A DNA stretch of 64,000 nt from Algoriphagus sediminis. Lineage in GTDB: Bacteria > Bacteroidota > Bacteroidia > Cytophagales > Cyclobacteriaceae. The position numbers and the translations under genes are program-made. The DNA lies in assembly GCF_030403435.1 (NCBI RefSeq), contig NZ_JAUEPH010000006.1, forward strand, positions 1 to 64,000, written 5' to 3'. Position 1 is the first letter of the stretch, and each line of letters starts with the position of its first letter. Of the stretch, positions 44,496-53,178 are shown piece after piece. A model generated the notes under the pieces. That model worked only from the letters and a program-made list of their open reading frames with translations, had not been told where the DNA came from and did not search any database.

Positions 44496-45484
44496 TGAAC
44501 GAGGGCATGCTTTAGGAAATACTCAGCTATCTGAACTGCGTTGGTAGCCGCACCTTTCCGCAGGTTATCCGCAACTACCCACATATTCAGTGTGTTTGGT
44601 TGGGAATGGTCTCTTCTCAGCCTTCCAACGAAAACCTCGTCCTTCTTGTGAGCAGTGATGGGCATAGGATAGATCAGGTTTTCCGGATCATCCTGGACGA
44701 TCACTCCCTCTGTTTCTGAAAGCAACTGCCTCACTTCATCGAGGTCAAAATCTTCTTTAAACTCCACATTCACGGATTCTGAATGGCCACCCATTGTGGG
44801 AATTCTTACCGTAGTTGCGGTAACTTGAATAGAATCGTCACCAAAGATTTTTTTGGTTTCATTGATCATTTTCATCTCCTCCTTGGTATATCCATTTTCC
44901 TGGAATACATCGATGTGTGGAATAACATTCATATCAATTTTATAGGGATAAACCTTTTCTCCTTCTTCTCCATTTCTCTCAGCCATCATCTGATCTACGG
45001 CAGCTTTACCTGTGCCGGTGACAGACTGATACGTGGATACCACGATTCTTTTGATTCCGTAGCGCTGGCGCAAAGGTTCAAGAGCCAGAACCATTTGAAT
45101 TGTAGAGCAATTTGGGTTTGCAATGATTTTGTCCTCTGGACCAATTTCTTTTGCATTGATTTCAGGTACCACCAGCTTTTTGCTTGGATCCATCCTCCAT
45201 GCAGAAGAATTATCAATAACCACGGTTCCTACTTCTGCAAACTTAGGGGCCCATTCTAGTGAGGTGGAGCCCCCTGCGGAGAAAATGGCAATATCCGGTT
45301 TCAATGAAACAGCCTCATCTAAACCGATAACTGAATACTCTTTTCCTTTATAGGAAATGATTTTACCCACGGATCTGGCACTCGCTACGAGGTATAATTC
45401 ATCAAATGGAAAATTATGCTCCGATAGCACTTCAAGGATTTCCGAGCCCACCAGCCCGGTGGCTCCGACAACAGCTAATCTCAT
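44492..45484 (-). CDS. asd: Aspartate-semialdehyde dehydrogenase
   Basis: 330 residues. Reduces aspartyl phosphate to the semialdehyde for lysine, threonine and methionine synthesis. NADP motif GATGLVGSEILEVL (about 7), active-site Cys in NPNCSTIQ (about 128), STYQSVTGTGKAAVDQM and RIPTMGGHSESVNVEF are intact. First gene of a two-gene unit with the methyltransferase. Confidence 0.96.
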   Translation of the reverse strand: MRLAVVGATGLVGSEILEVLSEHNFPFDELYLVASARSVGKIISYKGKEYSVIGLDEAVSLKPDIAIFSAGGSTSLEWAPKFAEVGTVVIDNSSAWRMDPSKKLVVPEINAKEIGPEDKIIANPNCSTIQMVLALEPLRQRYGIKRIVVSTYQSVTGTGKAAVDQMMAERNGEEGEKVYPYKIDMNVIPHIDVFQENGYTKEEMKMINETKKIFGDDSIQVTATTVRIPTMGGHSESVNVEFKEDFDLDEVRQLLSETEGVIVQDDPENLIYPMPITAHKKDEVFVGRLRRDHSQPNTLNMWVVADNLRKGAATNAVQIAEYFLKHALVQ

Positions 45485-45623
45485 AACTGGAATGGTTTAG
45501 GTTCAAGAGTCACAAAAGTACGTTCAAATTCCCGTTTTGAAAGGAATGGAGATGATTTTTGTTGTGAAATCGAAGAACGAAACTAAATAATTTGTAGATT
45601 AACTGAGGTTCAATTTTTTAGTA

Positions 45624-48122
45624 GTGTTTACTTTTTTGACTTTTTGGCTAACCCTTTGGTTTTTCGCTCTAAATGCTTCAGATGCGGAAACCAACCTCAT
45701 TGCGCAGAATTTTGAGGAGGATTTCAGTATTCAGTCTACACCTCAAGAGTTTCTCCCTGATTGGAGTGGGAATGAAGTTAGAGATGGGTCCTCCAGAATT
45801 TTCCAGGTGGAAAATCTTGGGAGAGATGGAAGCCGGGCTCTGGCTGTTCAGCCAATTTCCACATTTAACGGAGAACTTTTAGTGAAACTGGATTTAAGGA
45901 ATTTTGAAGATCCATCCCTTTTCTTTTTTGCAAAATCAGTTCAGAATGGCTCCGGAAATCGTTCTGCAGAGGTTTATTATTCTTTCGGTTTAGACGGAGA
46001 TTTTTCTGATCCAATTATTCTTGGAGGTCCCGAAGAGTTTAAAAATGAGGATCAGGATTTCAGAAAATTTGAACTCGAAATCCCGGAGGAACTGAGGGGC
46101 TTAGAGATTCATTTAAAACTCTCCATTCTATATGGAGAAGGTTCAGGGACCGCGGCAAGGTGGATTATGGATGATTTTAGCTATGGGGATTTTGTTCCCG
46201 ATACAGACCCTCCAGTGATTTCCGAAGTAAGAGGTTTCGATTCTGATGAAATCGAAATAAGATTTAGCGAGCCCATTGATCCTGTGTTCTCTCAAATTTT
46301 AATCAATTACAAGTTAGATGGCCTTGAGCCCAATCAGGTGGTGCTGAAAGAAGATTCGGTCGTGAATCTTCGGTTTGATCAAAGTCTAGAAGAAGGAAAG
46401 AATTATGAGCTTTTCATTCAATCCATTTCAGACTTAGAAGGAAGTGAAAGTCAAAATCTGAAGTTTGATTTTCAATTTTTTGACCCTACTGATATCCCAA
46501 AAAAGGCTTTGGTGATCAATGAACTTATGCCAGCCCCTAGGTCTGGGAATGACTTACCCAATGTGGAGTACCTGGAACTTTTCCATGCAGGAGAGAAGCT
46601 ATTTCGAATAGATTCTATCTCCATTCAGGTAGGTGAAAGGATAGCTATTTTACCGGAGTTTTGGATTGATCCTAATGAATTGGTGTTGCTGGTTCCTCAG
46701 GGTTCACAAGATGATTTTTTAGGATTAAGTAAAGTTATTCCTCTGGAATCCTGGCCGACCCTTCTAAACTCAGGAGCTACGATCAATCTAAAAAACGGAG
46801 GAAGGATTATTGATAAGATTTCTTATTCTAACAGTTCATGGGCTGATTCTGAATTGGCGAGTGGAGGCTATAGTTTGGAAGTGGTTAATCCATTTCTTGC
46901 TTGCGATCAATCTGAGCTTTTAAGGCCTTCAATAGACCCTTTTCGAGGTACTCCGGGACGAGAAAATTCTGTTCTTAACCTTAGTCCTGATGAAGAAGCT
47001 CCTACCCTTAGGAACTTTGGGTTTTTAAATGAAACCGCTGTTTTCTTTGAATTTAATGAGCCTATATCGCAAAATAATGAGGAGATCTCCCTTTTGTTTT
47101 CTGGTGGGATAAAATTGGATAGCGTGGAGGTTTCGGGTAGCCTTGTCACCTTTTATTCTGAAACTCCATTCGTATCAAATCAGATTTATCAAGTTGATGG
47201 ACTTGAAGTTTCAGATTGTGCCGGGATTTTTTTTGATGGTCCTTTTCCTTTTGAAATAATTTTTCCAAGGAAGGCTCAAATTGGTGAGGTATTGATCAAT
47301 GAAATTCTATTTAACCCAATTTCCGGCGAACCAAAATTTGTGGAGCTCGCAAATAGGACAAATGATTATCTGGAAATTGGGGATTGGTTTTTGGCAAATG
47401 AAGATGATATGGGCGAGCCCGATAATCTTAAGATGTTATCGGATGATGGACTGATTTTATTTCCGGAGGATTTTATCGCCATTACTGAAGACACAGTTCG
47501 TCTCCGGGCAGGTTACCTTGAAGGTCTAAATGGAAATCTCTTTCAGATTCCTTCACTTCCGAGTTATCCGATTTCTGGCGGTACAGTTCGTGTGTTGGAT
47601 TCTCAGGGGCAAAGCAGCGATCGGTTTACCTTTAGTGAAGACTTGCACCATCCTTTGCTTCGTGATCCAAAGGGTGTCTCTCTGGAAAGAATCTCTTTAA
47701 ACCAAGGTTCTGATAATGTTCAGAATTGGCAATCTGCTGCTGAAAGTCAAGGTTTTGCTACGCCTGGAAGAGAAAACTCTCAAGCTTTTGAAGCTATTCC
47801 AAGTGGAGAGCTTATTTCCATAGACCCGGAAGTGTTCGATCCGGAGGGAACCAATGGCCAGACGTTTACCAATATTTCATTTAGCCTTGATGAACCCGGT
47901 TGGGTTGGGTCCTTTAAGATTTATGATCTGAATGGAAGACTTATTCAACCTCTCGCCGAAAACGCACTTCTCGGTACAAATGGATTTTATACATGGACAG
48001 GAATTGACCAAACCGGAAATCGTGTACCGGTAGGCTATTACATTCTTTTGGTGGAGCTGTTTAATCCGAATGGAGAGACTTTTGCTATAAAGAAAACTAT
48101 TGTAATTGCTCAAAAACTATAA
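45624..48122 (+). CDS. Large exported protein with two SbsA-Ig/lamin-tail units
   Basis: 832 residues. Signal peptide (about 1-19). An N-terminal beta-sandwich (about 25-190) is followed by Ig-like domain 1 (PPVISEVRG, about 195-285), lamin-tail domain 1 (VINELMPAPRSG, about 294-445), Ig-like domain 2 (EEAPTLRNFG, about 453-545), lamin-tail domain 2 (VLINEILFNPISGEP, about 551-715) and a FlgD-like C-terminal domain (FKIYDLNGRLI, about 770-832). It is a likely surface or secreted protein. The FlgD-like end may act in sorting or assembly. The start is GTG 45624; no ATG fits. Confidence 0.8.
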   Translation: MFTFLTFWLTLWFFALNASDAETNLIAQNFEEDFSIQSTPQEFLPDWSGNEVRDGSSRIFQVENLGRDGSRALAVQPISTFNGELLVKLDLRNFEDPSLFFFAKSVQNGSGNRSAEVYYSFGLDGDFSDPIILGGPEEFKNEDQDFRKFELEIPEELRGLEIHLKLSILYGEGSGTAARWIMDDFSYGDFVPDTDPPVISEVRGFDSDEIEIRFSEPIDPVFSQILINYKLDGLEPNQVVLKEDSVVNLRFDQSLEEGKNYELFIQSISDLEGSESQNLKFDFQFFDPTDIPKKALVINELMPAPRSGNDLPNVEYLELFHAGEKLFRIDSISIQVGERIAILPEFWIDPNELVLLVPQGSQDDFLGLSKVIPLESWPTLLNSGATINLKNGGRIIDKISYSNSSWADSELASGGYSLEVVNPFLACDQSELLRPSIDPFRGTPGRENSVLNLSPDEEAPTLRNFGFLNETAVFFEFNEPISQNNEEISLLFSGGIKLDSVEVSGSLVTFYSETPFVSNQIYQVDGLEVSDCAGIFFDGPFPFEIIFPRKAQIGEVLINEILFNPISGEPKFVELANRTNDYLEIGDWFLANEDDMGEPDNLKMLSDDGLILFPEDFIAITEDTVRLRAGYLEGLNGNLFQIPSLPSYPISGGTVRVLDSQGQSSDRFTFSEDLHHPLLRDPKGVSLERISLNQGSDNVQNWQSAAESQGFATPGRENSQAFEAIPSGELISIDPEVFDPEGTNGQTFTNISFSLDEPGWVGSFKIYDLNGRLIQPLAENALLGTNGFYTWTGIDQTGNRVPVGYYILLVELFNPNGETFAIKKTIVIAQKL

Positions 48123-48194
48123 AAAAATTCTTTCCAAATAAAACCTAAGTCTAATATTTTCAGTACATTAAGATAGGATTTAACGCAACACCCT

Positions 48195-48365
48195 ATGGAA
48201 AACGATCTGATCATACAGGCGCTTAAGGAATTACATTTGGCTCAGCAAAAATCACTGAAAGATGTGCAGAATTACCTGAGTATGAGATATAGAATCGATC
48301 TCGAAGAAAGTGTCTTAGAGATTCGTCTCAGAAAAATCAGTCAAGAGGAAAAAGCCGTCGCATGA
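48195..48365 (+). CDS. Small 56-residue ORF, hypothetical
   Basis: ATG at 48195 and TGA at 48363-48365 encode a 56-residue, charged, helical protein (start MENDLIIQAL, end ISQEEKAVA). A perfect terminator overlaps its last codons and it lies in a gap between two larger genes. Codon use resembles its neighbours. It has no signal peptide and no membrane segment. Function unknown. Confidence 0.55.
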   Translation: MENDLIIQALKELHLAQQKSLKDVQNYLSMRYRIDLEESVLEIRLRKISQEEKAVA

Positions 48366-48376
48366 CGGTTTTTTTT
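48355..48376 (+). terminator. Terminator of the 56-residue ORF
   Basis: CCGTC (48355-48359) pairs with GACGG (48364-48368) around a GCAT loop, with A before and eight T after. Confidence 0.75.
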
Positions 48377-48499
48377 ATGTCAAAACCGAAAAGAATGAAC
48401 TTTTCATTGCTTTGCTCTGAAAGTTAAGAAGTTACATCTTTCGATATTTTCCAGAAGAAACTTTGCTCTAAATATATTTCCCCAATCGTTCGTTTAATC

Positions 48500-48530
48500 T
48501 TTGCAATTCTGCCTTGGAAATGTATTTTTA
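48500..48530 (+). promoter_or_regulatory. Promoter of the DksA-like gene
   Basis: TTTG (48500-48503), 19-bp spacer and TATTTTTA (48523-48530, 7 of 8). It would start transcription near 48536, some 45 nt before ATG 48581. Confidence 0.6.
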
Positions 48531-48580
48531 GCTACCTTTTCAGGAAGGAAACCCAGCATTAACATTAAACCGTAACGATC

Positions 48581-48964
48581 ATGAGTGAAAGTACCAAAAC
48601 AGCATACTCTCCCGATGAGTTAAAAGAGTTTGAGGAGATAATCTTGAAGAAATTGGAAGTTGCTAAGGAAGAACTTCATATTCTGAAAGATACCATCAGC
48701 AAAAAGAATGATAGTGGTACAGACCCTACTGCTTCTACCTCAAAGCTTCTGGAAGATGGGGCAGATACTTTGGAAAGAGAAAGCATGAACCAGTTAGCTG
48801 CCAGACAGCAGAAGTTCATTATCAATCTGGAAAATGCCTTAGTAAGAATCAAAAATGGAACATACGGGGTTTGTATAGACACTGGCAAACTGATTTCCAA
48901 AGAAAGGTTAAGGGCAGTTCCACATACTATGCATTCCATCGAAGCTAAGCTTGCCAAAAAGTAA
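48581..48964 (+). CDS. TraR/DksA-family protein with degenerate zinc finger
   Basis: 127 residues. An N-terminal coiled coil (about 10-85) and C-terminal TYGVCIDTGKLISKERLRAVPHTMHSIEAK, which aligns with the DksA/TraR signature. Only the first of the four zinc cysteines remains; the others are T, H/S and A. DksA-type proteins reach into the RNA polymerase secondary channel. It may still do so without zinc. The stop lies just before the scpB start, so the two are coupled. Confidence 0.85.
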   Translation: MSESTKTAYSPDELKEFEEIILKKLEVAKEELHILKDTISKKNDSGTDPTASTSKLLEDGADTLERESMNQLAARQQKFIINLENALVRIKNGTYGVCIDTGKLISKERLRAVPHTMHSIEAKLAKK

Positions 48965-48965
48965 G

Positions 48966-49526
48966 TTGGATTTTCTTCATCGTCATATTGAAGCACTTAT
49001 TTTTTGTTCTCCAAATCCTCTTCATGAAGAGGAGATTCAGAAGTGTCTGACAGAAATGTTTGAAGCGGATGTTCCCTCTGAAGACATAAATGAGGCCATC
49101 AAGGCCCTAAAGAAAAAATATGACGACGAAGAGTTTTCTTTCACTCTGGAAAAAGTAGGAGGGGGTTACCAGTTCTTAAGTAAACCCGCCTACCAAACTT
49201 CCATAGGGATTTTGCTGAAACAGCAATCCAAAAAGCGCCTGTCCACTGCCCAGCTCGAAACCTTATCGATTATCGCTTATAAACAGCCAGTAACCAAGGG
49301 AGACATCGAGCAGATTCGCGGAGTAAATAGTGACTATTCTGTTCAAAAACTTCTGGAAAAGGAACTGGTGGAAATAAAAGGTAAATCCGAAGGGCTAGGA
49401 CGCCCAATCCTTTATGGCACCTCAGAAAAATTCATGGAGTATTTTGGCATAAATTCAATACAGGAGCTTCCACAGCCCAAAGACTTCGCAAAGCCTGACA
49501 ATGAGATAGGTGAAGAAAGGGAGTAA
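48966..49526 (+). CDS. scpB: Segregation and condensation protein B
   Basis: About 186 residues. Two winged-helix domains: HIEALIFCSPNPLHEEEI near the start and TLSIIAYKQPVTKGDIEQIRGVNSD (about 98-122), the ScpB hallmark. It is the kleisin-binding partner of the SMC complex. No ATG is usable; TTG 48966 (or TTG 48951 within the previous gene) must serve. ScpA is not adjacent. It converges closely with the SprT-like gene (3 nt between stops). Confidence 0.9.
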   Translation: MDFLHRHIEALIFCSPNPLHEEEIQKCLTEMFEADVPSEDINEAIKALKKKYDDEEFSFTLEKVGGGYQFLSKPAYQTSIGILLKQQSKKRLSTAQLETLSIIAYKQPVTKGDIEQIRGVNSDYSVQKLLEKELVEIKGKSEGLGRPILYGTSEKFMEYFGINSIQELPQPKDFAKPDNEIGEERE

Positions 49527-49529
49527 ATC

Positions 49530-50147
49530 CTAGTCAGGTTTAACTTTAGCCAGAAGATTCACATAAAATTTCCTTCTGCTGCTTAACTCAAGACAAAGAG
49601 CTCGCGTTCGTCTGACGGATTCTTTTCGAAACCTCCTCCCTGATAATTCAAATGAGCTACCTAGAGGTAGATCGGCCAAAAAACTTTTTTCAACGTCCCT
49701 ATCCACATCATACTTTGCCATTTCCTTCATCAGCCAAATATCTCCAGCAGAACTAGCTTTGGGGTTTTGCATATGCTTACGGAGAGGGACTAGGATGTTT
49801 TGAGGGAAAATAGAGGGGTTTAACAAAGGGGATATTAAAGACCTAAAAGTTTTTTTCCATTCAGGCCCGTGGGGCTTAATGTTCCTTCCGAAATCCTCAA
49901 AGGCTCTTAAGTGTGCCACTTCATGGATAAAGGTCAAAAGAAACTGGTAAGGATTTAAATTTCCATTTATGGTGATGGTCTGAAATTTCTTGTCAGGCCG
50001 GAATCTAAAATCCCCGAGCTTAGTTTTTCGCTCTCTAGTGACATGAAAGGCAAAAGGGGTTTCGACCCAGATTTTTTCGCAATAGGCGATTGCAGGTTCA
50101 GGGATTTTTGAGTCCAGGATTTTTCGAAATTTTTCTGCTGAATCCAT
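49530..50147 (-). CDS. SprT-like domain metallopeptidase-type protein
   Basis: 205 residues from ATG 50147. The zinc motif HEVAHLRAF (HExxH) with the third ligand in IKPHGPEWKK (about residues 92 and 108) defines the SprT-like family, related to Spartan/Wss1 proteases. Substrate unknown; DNA-protein crosslink repair is known only for eukaryotic relatives. The upstream in-frame extension to 50225 would cross a terminator and is rejected. Confidence 0.82.
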   Translation of the reverse strand: MDSAEKFRKILDSKIPEPAIAYCEKIWVETPFAFHVTRERKTKLGDFRFRPDKKFQTITINGNLNPYQFLLTFIHEVAHLRAFEDFGRNIKPHGPEWKKTFRSLISPLLNPSIFPQNILVPLRKHMQNPKASSAGDIWLMKEMAKYDVDRDVEKSFLADLPLGSSFELSGRRFRKESVRRTRALCLELSSRRKFYVNLLAKVKPD

Positions 50148-50161
50148 TCTGAAAAATACAT

Positions 50162-50187
50162 AAAAAAACCCCGGATTTCCGGGGTTT
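50162..50187 (-). terminator. Terminator of the acidic lipoprotein gene
   Basis: AAACCCCGGA (50166-50175) pairs perfectly with TCCGGGGTTT (50178-50187). The A-run at 50162-50168 becomes the U-run on the minus-strand transcript. Confidence 0.85.
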
Positions 50188-50208
50188 GTATTTTCTGTTG
50201 AGATCAAA

Positions 50209-50436
50209 TTAGTTTTTCTCCTCAACTACTTCTTCTACTTTCTCTACTACCTCTTCTACAGTCTCTTCAGTAGTATCAACAACATCGTCAGCTACCTCTT
50301 CAACTGTTTCAACAGACTCCTCGATGGTCTCAGTGGTTTCTTCTACCATAGTTTCCACTTCAGTAGCATCTTTTTTTCCACATGAGCTAGCAACCATAAG
50401 TCCAGAGATTGCGAATAAGATAAATAATTTCTTCAT
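50209..50436 (-). CDS. Small acidic repeat lipoprotein
   Basis: 75 residues. Signal peptide with lipobox (VASSC, Cys19), then a tail of E, V, T and D built from imperfect units such as VEEV, VETVEE and VEEVVE. A helical or coiled rod is likely. Function unknown; the sheer charge would keep it extended in the periplasm. A TACATTTG -7 element (50470-50463, minus strand) lies 27 nt upstream and supports ATG 50436. Confidence 0.75.
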   Translation of the reverse strand: MKKLFILFAISGLMVASSCGKKDATEVETMVEETTETIEESVETVEEVADDVVDTTEETVEEVVEKVEEVVEEKN

Positions 50437-50462
50437 TTTTAATAGGGTTTTAAATGATCGCG

Positions 50463-50470
50463 CAAATGTA
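50463..50470 (-). promoter_or_regulatory. -7 element of the acidic lipoprotein gene
   Basis: TACATTTG on the minus strand matches TAnnTTTG exactly. It lies inside the longer in-frame reading frame, which excludes a start at 50496. Confidence 0.5.
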
Positions 50471-50510
50471 TTTGAATATTTCAAATAAATATGCAACTCT
50501 GTTAAAAATA

Positions 50511-51824
50511 TTATTTGTTCTTATACGTGATTTTTATTGGTACTCCCTCAAAATCAAAGTTCTCCCTCAAGCGATTTTCCAGATACCTGGTGTAAGGCGG
50601 TTTTATATACTGTGGAAGATTGCAGAAAAACGCAAATACAGGGTTTTTGGTTGGAAGTTGGGTGATGTATTTGATTTTGATGTACTTCCCTTTCCAGGCT
50701 GGTGGAGGATATCTTTCTATCTCTGCCCCGATAACATCGTTCAATTTAGATGTGCTGATTCTTCGGGTTTTGTTATCAAAAACTTTCACCGCCAATTCAA
50801 TCGCTTGCATGATCCTTTGCTTCTCGGTGACTGAAGTAAAAATGATCGGAATCCAACGGTTTTCACCAAGCCTTTCCTCCATCTCCTCCTTAAACTTCTT
50901 CATGGTTTTGTGGTCTTTTTCTATCAAATCCCACTTGTTCACCATGATCATGATCCCTTTGTTATTTTTAATAGCCAAACTGATCAGGTTGATATCCTGA
51001 GACTCTAAACCTCTGGTTGCATCTACCATCACAATGACCACATCAGACTCTTCAAGAGTTCTTAAAGAACGCATCACGGAATAAAACTCAATGTCTTCTT
51101 TTACCTTGGCCTTCTTCCGGATTCCTGCAGTATCTGTGATGATAAAATCCTTTCCAAATAGTTGATATCTGGTGTGGATAGCATCACGGGTGGTTCCAGC
51201 TTCGTTAGTTACAATCGACCTTTCTTTGCCCAGCAAAGCATTCAAATAGGATGATTTACCAACATTGGGACGTCCTAAAATGGAGATCTTTGGAATGCCT
51301 GCTTCAGGATCTTCTATGCCTTCATCTTCAAATTGCTCTACCACTGCATCCAGTAAATCTCCTGTCCCGGAACCACTTATAGCAGCAATCGGGAAAATCT
51401 CAAAATCACTGATCCCCAAGGCATAAAATTCATTAGCCATGAATTCCTGCTCTTGATTATCCGCTTTATTGGCAACCACAAAAATGGGCTTCTTACTCCC
51501 TCTTAATTCATTGGCAAATTCCTTATCCAAATCTGTCAGTCCATCATGGCAATCCACAACAAATAAAATGACATCTGACTCATCAATCGCCAAGGTTACC
51601 TGCTTCCGGATTTCAGCCTCATAAACATCATCTGATCCGGTAACATATCCGCCTGTGTCAATAACGGAGAAAAACTTACCCGTCCACTGGGCGTGGCCAT
51701 AATGTCTGTCACGAGTCACTCCGCTCATGTTATCTTCAATGGCTTTCCTCTGCTCCACCAAGCGGTTGAAAAGGGTGGATTTCCCGACGTTTGGTCTTCC
51801 TACTATTGCTACAATATTTGCCAT
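50511..51824 (-). CDS. der: Ribosome biogenesis GTPase Der (EngA)
   Basis: 437 residues. Two GTPase domains in tandem (GRPNVGKSTLFN at about 8-19, GRPNVGKSSYLN at about 183-194; DTGG and DTAG switch II motifs; NKAD and NKWD G4 motifs) and a C-terminal KH-like domain. It acts in 50S assembly. It follows era by 2 nt, so both GTPases are made from one message. Confidence 0.97.
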   Translation of the reverse strand: MANIVAIVGRPNVGKSTLFNRLVEQRKAIEDNMSGVTRDRHYGHAQWTGKFFSVIDTGGYVTGSDDVYEAEIRKQVTLAIDESDVILFVVDCHDGLTDLDKEFANELRGSKKPIFVVANKADNQEQEFMANEFYALGISDFEIFPIAAISGSGTGDLLDAVVEQFEDEGIEDPEAGIPKISILGRPNVGKSSYLNALLGKERSIVTNEAGTTRDAIHTRYQLFGKDFIITDTAGIRKKAKVKEDIEFYSVMRSLRTLEESDVVIVMVDATRGLESQDINLISLAIKNNKGIMIMVNKWDLIEKDHKTMKKFKEEMEERLGENRWIPIIFTSVTEKQRIMQAIELAVKVFDNKTRRISTSKLNDVIGAEIERYPPPAWKGKYIKIKYITQLPTKNPVFAFFCNLPQYIKPPYTRYLENRLRENFDFEGVPIKITYKNK

Positions 51825-51826
51825 GC

Positions 51827-52720
51827 TTAGGTCGGATCGTATCCGAATTTTTTAAGTTTTGATTTATTTTTTCTCCAGTCTGCCTCCACCTTCACGAAGG
51901 TTTCTAGAAAGACTTTTTTGCCGAAAAATTTCTCCAGCTCCTCCCTTGCCTCGATACCTACCTTTTTGAGAGCTTTGCCCTTTTCACCAATTAAAATTCC
52001 TTTTTGGGAGTTTCGTTCTACATATATTGTAGCCCTTATTTTAATAATCTTTGGCTCATCATGAAAATCCTCAATATTTACCTCAGTGCTATATGGAATT
52101 TCCTTCTTATAATTTTTGAAAATCTTTTCGCGAATAATTTCTGAAGCAAAGAATCTCTCGGTTCTATCAGTAAGGTCACCTTTATCATAAAAGGGTGGAT
52201 GGACCGGAATTCTGTCAAGGATCTCTTGAAGTATCCGCTCCGTGTTGAAGTTTTCCAAAGCTGAAATTGGGATGACCGTTTCTACCTTGAGGCGATCAGT
52301 CCAGTATTTAGTGACTTCTGCAAGTTTGTCACCCTTTGCGAGGTCAATTTTATTGATGACCAATAGAACAGGTAATCCACTTTTATTTATCCTCTCCAGG
52401 ATATCTTCTATTTCATCAGCTGTTTCGAACAGGTCAGTGACAAAGACCACTACGTCAGCATCTTCTAATGAAATGTTGACAAAGCCCATCATGTTTTTAT
52501 GAAGCTCATATTGAGGCTTAAGCATTCCTGGGGTGTCAGAAAATACGATTTGATAATCATTTTCATTGATCATTCCCAGAATTCGGTGTCGCGTAGTTTG
52601 CGCTTTGGATGAAATGATCGAAAGCCTCTCACCCACAAGGATATTCATCAAAGTGGACTTACCTACATTGGGTTTCCCTATGATATTTACGAAGCCTGCC
52701 TTATGTTGAGAATTGCTCAT
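51827..52720 (-). CDS. era: GTPase Era
   Basis: 297 residues from ATG 52720 (a TTG at 52729 is in frame but less likely). G1 GKPNVGKST, G3 DTPG, G4 NKID; C-terminal KH domain (ILIGEKGKALKKVGIEAREELEKFFGKKVFLE) that binds the 3' end of 16S rRNA. It acts in 30S assembly. A TACCTTTG -7 element on the minus strand (52745-52738) lies just upstream, back to back with the tRNA promoter. Confidence 0.96.
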   Translation of the reverse strand: MSNSQHKAGFVNIIGKPNVGKSTLMNILVGERLSIISSKAQTTRHRILGMINENDYQIVFSDTPGMLKPQYELHKNMMGFVNISLEDADVVVFVTDLFETADEIEDILERINKSGLPVLLVINKIDLAKGDKLAEVTKYWTDRLKVETVIPISALENFNTERILQEILDRIPVHPPFYDKGDLTDRTERFFASEIIREKIFKNYKKEIPYSTEVNIEDFHDEPKIIKIRATIYVERNSQKGILIGEKGKALKKVGIEAREELEKFFGKKVFLETFVKVEADWRKNKSKLKKFGYDPT

Positions 52721-52737
52721 TTTGGACAAATTTTTAA

Positions 52738-52745
52738 CAAAGGTA
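52738..52745 (-). promoter_or_regulatory. -7 element of era-der
   Basis: TACCTTTG on the minus strand. It lies 17 nt before ATG 52720. No clear -33 element is seen. Confidence 0.5.
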
Positions 52746-52746
52746 C

Positions 52747-52776
52747 TTGATTTTCGATAGTTTGTCTTTACCTTTG
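52747..52776 (+). promoter_or_regulatory. Promoter of tRNA-fMet
   Basis: TTG (52747-52749), exactly 19 bp, and TACCTTTG (52769-52776). It runs divergently from the era promoter with which it overlaps in space. Confidence 0.7.
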
Positions 52777-52836
52777 TATCACAATTCGCCGGAAGGGCAA
52801 TTTAAGAAGAAATAAAGCGCAAGCTTAAAGATATAT

Positions 52837-52909
<73 letters not shown>

Positions 52910-52914
52910 CTACG

Positions 52915-52940
52915 AAGGGTACCAATCGGTACCCTTTTTT
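52915..52940 (+). terminator. Terminator of tRNA-fMet
   Basis: AAGGGTACC (52915-52923) pairs with GGTACCCTT (52928-52936), then T-run. Confidence 0.85.
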
Positions 52941-52955
52941 ATTTATAATCTTAAG

Positions 52956-53003
52956 GGTCACCAGTTCGACCCCGATAGGTATTGGAGCTATTCCCCTACT
53001 ATA
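52956..53003 (+). pseudogene. Possible tRNA 3'-end remnant
   Basis: GGTCACCAGTTCGACCCC resembles GGTCACAGGTTCGAGTCC of the tRNA T-arm (about 14 of 18), and TTCCCCTACTA a little further on resembles TTCCCGCTACTA at the tRNA end; about 17 extra bases lie between. It may be a decayed duplicate or old attachment site. The remainder up to 53178 holds a terminator-like hairpin and nothing else recognisable. Confidence 0.35.
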
Positions 53004-53004
53004 G

Positions 53005-53030
53005 GCCAGTCAGTAATGAATGGCTTTTTT
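53005..53030 (+). terminator. Terminator-like hairpin after the tRNA remnant
   Basis: GCCA-G-TCA (53005-53012) pairs with TGA-A-TGGC (53017-53024) with one mismatch, followed by T-run. Confidence 0.5.
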
Positions 53031-53178
53031 GTTTTTTCGATTCTGTTGAGATTACTTTAATTAAGGTCACAGTGTCTAACTTGATAGCTTTCTAGGCTAA
53101 CCTCATTGCCAAGAATTACTATAGAAATGGCATCCTTTTTTTTTGGTATTCGATTCAAAAAGTGAAAACTCATGGCTT

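Noticed and set aside
49530..50225. Longer SprT-like frame
   Set aside because: The extra 26 codons cross the terminator of the neighbouring lipoprotein gene.
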